Shown here: positions 24,579 to 36,500 of the stretch, one piece after another
Layout of the letters: every line of letters begins with the position of its first letter
Numbering within the stretch: position 1 is the first letter of the stretch
Assembly (NCBI GenBank): GCA_948470475.1
Contig: OX419339.1
Span: 442,001-506,000 of the forward strand
Source: Galaxea fascicularis
Lineage: Eukaryota > Cnidaria > Anthozoa > Scleractinia > Euphylliidae
Reading direction: 5' to 3'
Length of the DNA: 64,000 bases
The notes under the pieces: generated by a model
The model's input: only the letters and a program-made list of their open reading frames with translations
Database searches by the model: none
What the model was told of the DNA's origin: nothing
Program-made: the position numbers and the translations under genes

Positions 24579-27500
24579 GTAATCAAGAATTGTCGTCAGC
24601 CTATAACAGGGCTTGGAATTAACTTTTTCATCCATTCACCAGTTGGCGACTTAAGAAAGAAAAATTATGCCACTAGTTGCCATCGCTGAATTTCTGGTTG
24701 CATTGGCTACCAGTGAGTCGCAATTTTGAGCCCTGCTTTAAGATGACAGATACACAAATTAGTATTGAAAAACTTTAAAGGTAAAAGTTGTGGCGAAGAT
24801 TGAGTTAGGAATTTTAGTGGCTTCTTTCCTTCCTGAAATGACTGTCCAAGGAAGCCTAAGGCATTGTCTACAGAACGTAACCCTAATGTTACATGCTTAT
24901 AACCAGTCTACAGAACGTAACCCTAATGTTACATGCTTATAACCAGTCTACAGAACGTAACCCTAATGTTACATGCTTATAACCAAACAGTGCAGTTGGT
25001 TATCAAAAAGCATCATAATCTCACCATAAGTTGTAAACAAACAAAGTAATAATAGTTATTAGAACATTTCAGGAGTTAATTTTGTAGGTTACTTGAGACA
25101 GAAATGCAATCGCCTCTCATTTGTTGCAAGCGGTCACATGAAGGAATCATGACAGATGTTTAGAGTACCAGCCCTTAATGTAAATCTGCTGGTCATTATG
25201 TAAACTGCTGTTATGGCATCAAAGTTGCATTTTGAAGTCAATACTATATATATACTGTACGTAGCTACATTTGAGGTAATCAAACTAAATTTGCATGATT
25301 AATGCCCCACTTTTTTCAGCAAAAAAAAAGGCTGATGAAATTGTTTCTTCAATTTAGTCTTCAATTTCTCAGAGAAGAATAGTCATGAAAGTGACATCAA
25401 GAAAAAAGTTTTAGTCGCATTGGCAAACATACGGGTTGCAATTTTGAGCTTTGTCTTGGTGTTATGGTCTCTCCTCTCATAGTACAGTGTAGGTCCACAT
25501 CAGCCCACTGGCTGCCTTGATTTTTTGCATGACCTACATGTACATGTACTTAAATAAAATAAATAAAGAAGGAGAATAAGAAATTTACCACCAAACAACA
25601 ATAACAACAACAAATTTGTTTATTTAATAAAAACAAAGAAGATTATGAAGAAAGAAAGCTTCAAGAGCAAGGACACAAGTGTATTTTCCCAAGGAAGAGA
25701 GGGGCAAATATGTTTGCCAATACTTGTACTTGCCCTTGGGGGAACTTTGGGGTCTTACTTTGTGTACCAGATACTTACTGGACACAGATGATGTAAAACA
25801 AACGAAATTATTGTTTTCTGTCAATGCCTCTGGGTTATGAGGTATTGTTTCATGTTTTTCTTTTGTTTTATGTCATCTATATCCCGTACATGAAGTAAGA
25901 GCTAAACTTTCATGTACAGGTATCCCTTTGATGCAGCAAGGGAGTGCTTTGAGCTTATACATGTAGTAATGCAGATGGTGACCTAAAGAATTTATCTTTA
26001 AATTCAGTGATTGATAATGAAATATAAATAATAAGGTTCATGCTCTTAGTGTAGGTGTTGTAGGTCAAAATGAAACTCAGGTTGAAATGAATTTCTTTTG
26101 TCTCCTAACCCTAATTATTCATGGATCATAAGTAACTAGGGCTAGGAGACAACTCCTGTATGCCACATAGAAATGGATGACGAGGAAGAGAGAAAGGAAA
26201 TCAAATTTGGTTGAAATCATTTGACCTTAATACCTCAACTTAGATTTTATAATCCAGCAATTATCATTCTTTTCTCACATTATTTCCTTATTGGTTTTAG
26301 CCCTCAAGCCACAGAAATTTCAGGTGAGGGTGGAGACTTGTGTGTTACATCTTTTCAAATTTTGAAAAATAAAATTTGAAGGGTTGATTTTTTGTCAGCA
26401 CCTTTCAAAAAACTGTCCCAAGGGTCCAAATTTGTTGTCTGACCCCCGCCTTTGCAAAAACTGGCCATCCTTAGGAAGGGGGGGGGGGGGGGGGAGGGTG
26501 GTTAAAAAGTGGAATCACCCATAGCGTTCGATAGTGGTGAACAAACACAGCCGGGCGAAACACAAGACAATCGACAAACATTCAATGCAGCTTGACCATG
26601 ATTGTTTTCATTGCAGTTGCAATGCCCATTGAAATCAACAATGACTCTTCCACAATAGAACAAACAATAGGCTAGTTCATACATACTAATGATACATACT
26701 TGTATAACTGTATATGCCTATGTGCATTATGTCCATACTAGTACAGTCAACTCTCTTGTAAGTGACCACCCTTGTTGCACGACAAAGTGGTTGCTTACTG
26801 GAAAGATCAACAAAATAAGTCTAACACTGGATTGATCAATTAATTACATAAACATATTACCTAATCAGCTAAAATTAGGCAAATACAAACTAATTTATTT
26901 GATTTTTTTCACATGCAACAAGTTTCGGGAAAAATAGAGTGGAGTGTACATTTCTTGTCAATGTGTCTCATGTTAATGAAAATCACCAGAAATTTAAACC
27001 GAACAAAACCTAGGAAAACAATGGGGTAGCGTCATTAAAAATTGAACTTTTGTCACTTTTGAGTAGTGATTTACTAACGATCATGCATGATTATGTTGGG
27101 TGGTCACTTACCTGAAACAGAAAACAAAAGAATATGTCAAATTGCTGGCCTAAAAAGTGGTCGCGGTCGCTTTAGAAATATGAGTGGTGGTCGCTTACGA
27201 GAGAGCTCTGGGAACAGTGTTTAACTGAGAGACAAAACAGTTGTTTACGAAGTGGTCGCTTACGGGAGGTGGTCGCTTACGAGAAGTGGTCGCTATGAGA
27301 GAGTTGACTGAATGTGCATATTCTTACATGAGTTGTGCCCTCATTACTGACACATTTTGGTTTGCTTATCTCTGAGCTGCACTGTATACAAGTGAATCTA
27401 AAGCAAGGCACAAACTATTGTTCCTGATCCAAGGTCTCAGTTCATTATTTTGTTTGCAGAATCTTTCATATGAAGATGTGGTGAAAAAAGTGTTGAATCA

Positions 27501-30500
27501 AGTTTTGGATTGTTCTTTTGTAAGTGGCAGTTTTGTTATTCTTTCAATGGCTGAAAAACTCTCTGATTAGTTCTAAATTTCTCGAGTTGGCCATTTCGGG
27601 CACAGGACCAACTTGTCCAAAATCCATGGGTTTAAACTGCAATTAAAAGCTGTATTTACTGTATGGGTAGACATGATGGCAGACATACTGCTTTTACCTG
27701 TAGTTAAAACAGATTAAATCTTACACAACTGGTATATAATTTCATAGTAATACAGTGTTTACAGTGATAAACCAAAACAAGGGTTATAATTAAACGTTAA
27801 GCGCTTCAAGAACTGAACATTTATTTTATTTTGAAACTTTTGCAGGAAAATCAAGAAACTGATGGAGATGAAACCCTTCCACTAGTCAAGGTACGGATAT
27901 TAAAGATCACTACTTCTTGAATCTCTCCAAGTGTTTGTTAATGTTCAGTAGTGCTTACGTTAAGTGAAGCTTGCTTTTTGGAACAAAATCGTATTTGTCA
28001 ATGAATTTTTATGTTTTTCAGATTGAAAAAGACAATGGATATGTGAAGCTTAGCATTGAAGCAACTGAACTGCCTGTAAATAGTGATGAGTTGACCAAGG
28101 TAGGTTACCTTTTAAGCCCTGACATCAATGTGCATAAATTATTCTGTTAACTGGTCTTCACATATTTCTTATAGTACTAGTTCAAAGAATTTGGTTTAAC
28201 ATCAACACATTTCATGTTTGATGATCATTTACTTTATGATTCTCACAACCTATTTGTTAATAGCTGAGATGGTGACTCTGTAAGGAGAAAGTAGGCTGTA
28301 GATCTGGTCACCATTAGTGCTTTAAGTTTAATAAAGAGGCTAACACCATTGTTGCTATCAGCACCTTTAGCAATAACAGCAGCAATAACAGCAGTAGCAG
28401 TGGCAGCAGCAGTAGCGGTAGCAGCAACCGCAGTTGTAGTAGTAGTAGCAGCAGCAGTAGTAGCAGCAGTAGCAATAACAGCAGCAGTGGCAGCAGCAGT
28501 AGCAGTAGCAGTAGTAGCAGCAGTAGCACGAACAGCACCAGTGGCAGCAGCAGTAGCAGTAGCAGTAACAGCAGCAGCAGTATTAGTAACAGCATCAGTA
28601 GCAGTAGTCATAGTACCGTAGTCGTTGTTGTAGTAGTTGTACTGGGAGCAGTAGCAGTAGCAGTGAATTAAACTAAACTAATGTAGAGGTTGCTTTCCCT
28701 GTGACCAGTAAAGAATTGACACAGCATTCTTATCAAGTTGATTGACTGTGGTATTTCTCTTTGTCTAGAAATTAGAAAAACTTCTTGCAAAAAGAATCTA
28801 CAAGGAATTGGTAAGTTGTGTAGTGGATGTATACAGAAATGCCGTAAAGCAGTCTCAACCATGCCATTCTGATTTTGGTTCTGCATAATTGTTGGTTGCC
28901 ATGTTTTAACTTAACTATATTAATTTTATCCAATAATTTTCTTGCACAACATATTGGCCTAAAGTACCCTTCCTAAAGTATCCTTCCCTTTGGTGAAAAC
29001 AGTGGAATGAGAAAGAGTGGCACAGGGTGACCTTTCATTGGTTGTTTTATTTTTAGGATCCTATGAAGTTTTCTATTCTGTGCTTTGACCGGTGCTCTCA
29101 GCTACCAGGAAAGCAATTCAAAACAATTCAAGATGGTGGAAAGATTTGGAAAGAAGTGACATCAGTTATTAAGGAGCCCTGTGTAAACACTATTCTAAAG
29201 CATTTGGTTCATGGTGAGTCTATCTGATTAACACTATGCATGTTCCATATAACTGCAGTGGTTAACGGCAGTAAATCCTGCCTTTTAAGTCATCATCATC
29301 ATCATTATTACTCCCTTTGTTCTTTTTACAGCTGCAGCAAGTCCCACGTCAGCCGAGGAAGACTTGTGGTCAGAATTTATTCAGTCTGGACAGTCTGAAG
29401 TAGGCAGCACAGTGTTTTGACAGATACCATGATTCTTAACTTGGCCATGAATTAGTGTCTATTGTTTTTTTACTTTTAATTCAATCCCCTTGCTTTGCCT
29501 GCACATACATTTGAACAGAAAAAAGAGATTAAACAATAGGAATCCATTCAGGTTTGAAACCTGGGGCATCATATGGGACCATACATACAATTTAAAGGAA
29601 CAGTACCCAAGAAAAAGTGCATTAAAACCGCTGACAAACCTCCCATCCAGAGGGGGGGGGGGGGTGACAATAAAAAACCTTCACCCTCAACAATCTTCCC
29701 ATCTGCCTTTCTATTAGTCGAAAGTTCTTTGTTTCTCGTTTTAGGCACCATCTCAGTTTTTCCTGGCGAGTGTTGGAGGCTGGTCATGTGATGGCGTGAC
29801 AGTGAATGAACAACTCCTTATCAGATTACTGGAGAAAGGCAAATATGACTCAGATGTGAAAGAAACCTTTGTTGAAATGGTATATGAATATGTCCTGCAT
29901 ATAGCTTTTGGAGAACATTGTCATTTTAAACAAAGATTCAAACCCACAATCGGCGCCCAATGTGTTGACATATTTACCTTTTTAACCCCTTATTCCGTCA
30001 GTGTGATCCCTTTTCGCCCCCCTCCCCCCAAACAATGTTGTGCGGCAATTGCTGTGATCTCAAGGTACAAACAAGCAACATTGTATGGGGGAGCGGGGTC
30101 TTTTCACAGTTTATTGTGCAAAAAAAAGTGGTGTTATTTGGTGTACTAAAACTACCATAGAAACACAAGTGTGTCAACCAATTATGTCGCTGATTGTAGG
30201 TGATAATAACTACTTAATAACTGAGAGTGAGGTTGTTACGGGAAAATCTCAAACTGAGGCCTTGCCGTATTGACTGAGCGATAGCAAGGTCAATACAACT
30301 AGGCCGAGGTTTAAGATTTTCCTGTAACGACTGAACGGTCGAGGTTAGTAAGTTGTTTATTATATGACCAACATAACGGTTCTAAAGGGAAAAAAAACTA
30401 TTCATTTATTTTTCCAAACCCAGGTCAAACTTTTCAGTAACAGTTTTCCTGGTCGTGTTTTTTCCCCGAGTGGCAACAATGTTCAATGTAAATAAACCAA

Positions 30501-33500
30501 ATAACCAAATGTGGCCTTTGTATGACTTTTTGTTTTTTTCTCTCATTAGCCATATAATAAGTGTGTGTAATGACTTGGGTTTGTTTCCTTACCAAAGGTA
30601 ACTGTTGGAGGAAGACAAGTTAGCCGAGTTAAGAGGTACATAACGCTATTTGAATGAATGCTGACAGTACTTGCCAAGAAATGGTTCACTACTGATACGG
30701 GGAAGACACCTGAAGCTGCTCTTAAGTTGACATCTAACATTTCCAGGGATCATAATTTTAGAAATATTTTGAAAGAGTTATATGAGGAGGCTGAATGGCC
30801 GAGTGGATTTGGGTGCTAGATTTCAATGCGGTAACCCGGGTTCAAATCCCGTTCTGGCCACTAGCTTGTGTTCTCCTCGGTAAGTGTCTGGTTCAAATCC
30901 TCGGTCGTCCTTGTAACTGGTCTGCCAATTGGTCTGCCTCCCGCCAGTTGGGATTCTTAACTCTGTTGCTGCTATTTGTGTGTTTGTGTCGGAGATGATA
31001 GCACTACAATGCTACTCTAAATTCCGACTGGAAATAAAGATATTTATTTTTTATTTATACAGTCCTTGTCTTTGTTACGGGATAACTGCGATGCAGAGGC
31101 ATCTTCAAATCATTGTCGTTTCATTGCTTTTGTGTCACCTTGAAATCCTTGTCATTTCATTGCTGTTGTCTCTAAAGGCAAATTTTCTGCTTGTCTTTCC
31201 TAAGAATAAATGAGATAACATTGGAGTGCAAGAGTGCTTTCAGAGGCTTAGAAATTCTTCTTTCTCAGGTATTTTAACTCCTAAAATATTGCTGTGCGTC
31301 CTTGATATTTTACTTGCGTCTGCCTCCATAAAACCTTAACTACTCCTTTTCATTTTAATGTAGCCTATTATGACAGAATTTCTTGCTGAAGCCCTGGAAA
31401 GAGAGCTGGATTGTGGAATTAAAGAATTGGTAATTACTTCCTAACACTACTTTATTTTGTTTTGTGTTATCTGCTGCTCAAATCTAAAAGACAGACGATT
31501 TGATAGATGAAGGACGCCTCTATTCCTGCGTCTTGAAGGGCTGCATTTTATCTTAACTAAAAGAGTTTTTTGCAGTTGTGGTAACGCCCTTTTGTGACTT
31601 TTGCAGGGTGTTTTCTTTCAAGAGCGGTCCCTATTTTCTTCATTCCTTAAACTGTCTACAGTTGACAATAAGCTGGACAAGTCACGAGTGGCTTCCTGTT
31701 TTATTGAACTTCCTCATTTTCCTCAGGCATTTCGGAGTGATGTAGATCAACTTCAGGTACTTTGTTCATTCAGATATTTAGGTATCAGCACAAGGGCGCA
31801 TTTATATCAGAAGTGCGACTTACGATACCGCTGTTATTTAAACGAAAATGAACAGTCTTGATTTTGGAACAAGCGGCACACATAAAACACAAAAACTCTT
31901 GTAAAAGTCAGCAAACAACTTTTTCAATTAATATCACTATTTATCTGAAGATAACATGTCTTAAATATTGATAAAGCTTCACTGTCTCTCATTTCAAGTT
32001 TTGTGTAGTCTCGTGATAAAATGATATTATTTATTCATACAGTCTCAAATCATGGATGGCATTCATTCCTGCCAGAGTGTTGTTTACAAAGCCTTAGTGA
32101 AACTACTGAAAATGTCGAACACAAAAGGAAGGTAGGAGACAGTGCTGCAAGTTTTTAGCAGTGGTAGCAGTGATAAAGGAACCCGATTGTTAGTATTTTT
32201 TCAAATCTCAATTGTAATCCCAACTGGCACTGTGGTCAGCACCCTGCCTTCGTCGAACAATCGTAATTGCAATCTCCTCCTCTGACAGATTGAGAGAGAC
32301 CTGGAGATACTCTTCCCAAGCCAATCTCAAATATTGTTTTTATTCAACCTCCTTTCATTTAACTTGCAATTGAGAATTCGTGGTTGTTGTCTATTTTTGG
32401 TTTTAACTATAGTTTAATATGACATCTTTTGTTTATGGTTTCAAGTTAAACAGCATTTCTAAAAAAATGGGCGAATGTTAGTAGAAAACCGCTTTATGCT
32501 GATACATAAGAATTAACTGTTGTTATTTGTTGCTGGGTATTTAACGTGAAGCTAGTAGCACAGGTGTACCATTTTATAACTGAAAAATGCTTATTTGTCG
32601 ATCAACAGATGTTCAACCAGTTTGTTTTTATTTCTAGTGCTTTAGCTTGGCTGGCTGGCGTTGTTTCTCTCAATGATCTTAGACTATCAGCAAATTTGCC
32701 AGGACATAATTTTAAGACAGCAGTGGCTGGTGATGGTAAGTTCGTTAAAAAGTTGCCTTAGCTTGCGATAAGTTACAGCCACAGTATTTTGGCTTAGATG
32801 ATTGCATCAGTTTTTTTAAGGACACTAAAAACACTTGTTTTCTTTGTTTATTTTCAGGTTTTATGTTAAATCTTTGCTCAGTGGCTTTACAGCTTTGTGA
32901 TTCATTCCTGTTGTCCAAGGGAAAAGGAAAATATAAACAAATAGAGTCACAGTACTGCACCTCTAAAGGCTGTCGGCTGAGATTTGATAATGAACGCACT
33001 CTGGGCGGTGGACATATTGGTGAGCATGATAAAGAGAGATGAGACGTGGCCAACTGTCACAATCCAGTCCATGTCAGAGGCAGATACAAGTTGCATGGAA
33101 TTTTTTTTTCAACATTTGTTTTCTTCGATTCGTGTTGTTTACATACCGCTTTTATTGTCCTGTAGCCAGTGCACGAGTCTGAAGTACTACACAAAGCTCG
33201 CAATGAAACTGAGAAACTTATTCTTATTTTCTATTGCTTGTTGTACGCAGGTGCCGATAGCGAGGAAAGAACGGACTTACGTAACATACTCGTCCCTTCT
33301 GAAGAATGGAAAGGTTTGTTATTTAAAAAAGAGCGTATATCACTACTCATTACACATGTAACAGTAGCAATTTTGTTGAAAAGAAATTTGACATACTTTA
33401 AGTTTAAAGATGTTACAGACGTTATGTTCTTTGCCGAGTCCATTCTACATAACTGATGGTGCTTTCTAAAGGAACTTAATCCAGGGGAATGCCATTTTGG

Positions 33501-36500
33501 AGTCGTTATGACACCATCTCCAAGTACTAGGATTGCAAGTAGTACAAGAATCGCTTGCAGAAGTGCAACTGTATTGCTGTCTTTATTTTTCAGGTCAATT
33601 TAAATTGATGTCAGAGATGTTCCACATCACACACAGTGCTTTGCATGTTGGTCTCACCACCACAATTCAACATTACAACAAGCTGTTCAGGTTTGTGTCT
33701 TTCGGATTGGGCGCGCCAGACTCCGATTCTCCGTTCTGTATTATTTTTGTTTTATTTTCAGGAGTTACATGTTGATGGCTGAAATGAAGGAAGGCACACC
33801 CGTGGAAGCAGAAGCAAGGAAACTGCTGGTGGTGAGTTAAAATGTATCAAAGCTGGCCATTGGAAATAAAGCCTTTTTTCGCTTAACAGCGAATGACAGA
33901 ATTGCTTCAAAAGTAACCTCTTGTTGGTTAGAAAATATTCCAGCGTCAACAGCATAAGAAATAAGCAAGTTATTTAGCCAATCAGTTTACAATACGAGTA
34001 ATTCAATACAAAACAAGGCAATCATAAAATTCAGGTTTGCCTCGGTGTCAGTAAAAATCTGACGAGGACCTTTTCTTTGTTTTGTGATCTATTGTTTGCT
34101 TTACACTGTTCTTTCGAACCATTTGTCTTTGTTTCATGTCACCCGTGAGCTTCACAGGTTTTTACACCGAAGAAGAGCCCAAAATTCACAGCACTTAGCA
34201 ATGTATATACTTCTTAAGTTTGAGAATGCGTAAGCATACACCAAATGTTGTTTACATGCAGTCTCGCCTTGGCACTAGTAACTGAAATACCAAAAGTGTA
34301 GATGAAAGCATGTAAACAGTGGCTTGTGCAGGAAACGTGCATGAGTGTGTAAGGTTTCTATCTGCAAGTTAACGCAACCATTTGACACAGTGGTTCAGTT
34401 GCTTCGTCATGTTAACTTGACTGTTGTCTGTTTTTAGCTGTTTGTTCTTCAGTGGGAAACATGTCTCCAGGATGTTCATTTTATGAGACTCTGTTCAGAG
34501 TTTTATATCACCAGTGCAGCTTGGCTTCTCAGTCTTCTCGACAATTGTGCAACTGAAAATAAGGCGAGACCTAACATTGATCAATTTTGTTCTACAGTAC
34601 TCTTTCTGACTGTTACAAATTAAGGTAGTACCTGAAATGAATTAGAGAACTGTTCTTGACACGATATTCCCCTCTTATGACCTACACATTCCGTTAAACG
34701 ATCACATTTGCAGCATTCAGGTACAAAGTCTTTATTTGATAGTTCGATAACCTTGTTTGCTGTATCTTGGTTTGCATTTTATGTTCCTTTGTTTTGGGTC
34801 ATGCTGATGAGTTTGAATCAAAGGACAACAACATTTAAAGCAAGGCTACAATTGAACCACAACATATACATTTTTTCATCTTACATACCTTGATTTTAAA
34901 CAACCCCTTTGGTAAATTTGGTTTCAGGAATTGTCCCAAGATGAAATCCGTGCCAAACAGCGGGAAATATTTGCAAATATTCCTGAGTTCTACGTCAAAG
35001 ACATGTGTTGTTGGTTCAGTTTTGTTGCGATACACAAACCCTGTGCCCTCAAGGGTCTCGATGTAAGTGTCTAAAGTACACATAAACAGCAGCAGAGAAA
35101 CGTGGTAAAATAAGTTTCAATTCAGTATCTTATCCACAGTCTTCTTAGTTAGAGCATCATGAACATGTTTCACTTAAATAGTGATTTTTTTGCTTTGCAG
35201 ATTTGCGTTTTTGTTGATTGCTGTGTTACGCTCATTGAGCGCCGGGACCTAATGCCAGGCCCTGTAGCAGCCTCAAGGATTGTAACAGCGATCTTGTCAT
35301 TCGCTGAAATATGCTCCAGAAATAAGAGGTAGGTGGCGTGATGCTCCACTCTGTACAGGGTTTACAAGAGCGAAACTCGTTCCGAGGATATTTTTAAAGC
35401 TCTTTTTATCAATTCGTTACGAAAAACTAGTTATCTCTAAATAGTATGTTTTTCTACAGGAAAAACAAGCTGTTGGAGGCTACAAGTTGGGGAAGGTAAA
35501 GAATTCACCACTGACTTTTTTTGTTTTGCTTTGTTTTTAATTTTCACCAAATTGATTTTAGGTGCTTTCTAATAATGCTATTGTTAAACTAAATTTTTCT
35601 AGTGGCATTGAAGGTGATCTGATGGCGTGCGTTGCTATGTGTCCTGCGGTTAGAGAGAAACTAGGCCCAGCTCTCCTTCATACGTACTGCTCGGTTGATA
35701 TTGTAGAGGGTCTGGACGTGGATAAGGAAGAATTTGACAAATTTTCAGCCAGGTGTGTATTATCATCTTTATCGAAAATAGACACCTTGATAAAGTTTAG
35801 GCTTACAGTGCTTGGGTTGACTGGTATGTTGACCGTAGGTGTATGATGTGTAACTCGGGTGTTGGAAGGGGTCCATAGTTGAGAGAAGCTGGTAGCACAC
35901 TATATGACGGATTAACCATTCCTCACAGAGGCGCCCCAGGGGTGGTAGGGGTGGGGTGAGAGTGACTTCTCGCTTCAATCGTAGGTAAACCCGGTCAGAT
36001 CGACATAAAGATCCGTCGGGAAACTCTAATCTTATGTTATCTTATGTTATCACCCCTGTTACAGGTTTGAGATTGTCAAATTGCTGGAATCTCTGTGGAA
36101 AAGACCTGACATTTTGCCTTCCATTTTAGAAGAATGTGGAGGAGAGAGTTTTCAGGTAACGCCAGACGCATATTTTACATCGAGTACTCACCTGTATTCC
36201 TTTAGTCCTTGTCAAATTTGTCAAGTTGTGTGATACTTATTGCGGTTTTCCCATTTAATCTGATTTCCTTGTTAATTTTGGATCTTTTGATTAGCCGTCT
36301 CGTAGCGCCTTACTAACGTTTGACAAGTTAATTTGAAACTGTTGCGGGCCAATCCAGTGAGCCTATTATGAGAAGCTTTAGTCATTCTGGTCGAGTTATT
36401 CCTCTGACACCTCTGTGTGGGAGGAACTTTATTCTGTTTGTATTTTGTTTATTCTTTTTTTTTTTTTTTGTTCATAAATTTAGAAATTTCCGGTTTGTAT

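Noticed and set aside
24579..24622. Stop codon after exon 5, which would end a short EF-hand/TM protein
   Set aside because: A good donor precedes it and the microexon restores frame into the E4 part. Kept only as a possible alternative product.
25317..25339. Alternative 23-nt linker exon with matching phase
   Set aside because: Its donor (GTTTCT) is poor compared with CAG/GTGAGG at 26324.
28243..28621. Long open frames on both strands (Ala/Thr-rich, Leu-rich, Ala/Val-rich)
   Set aside because: All are translations of one triplet repeat inside an intron.
30790..30862. Possible tRNA gene
   Set aside because: Box A and B are present but the arms do not fold cleanly, and a body and A/T-rich tail follow, so it is a SINE head. 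The same holds for 58380-58440 and 58980-59040.
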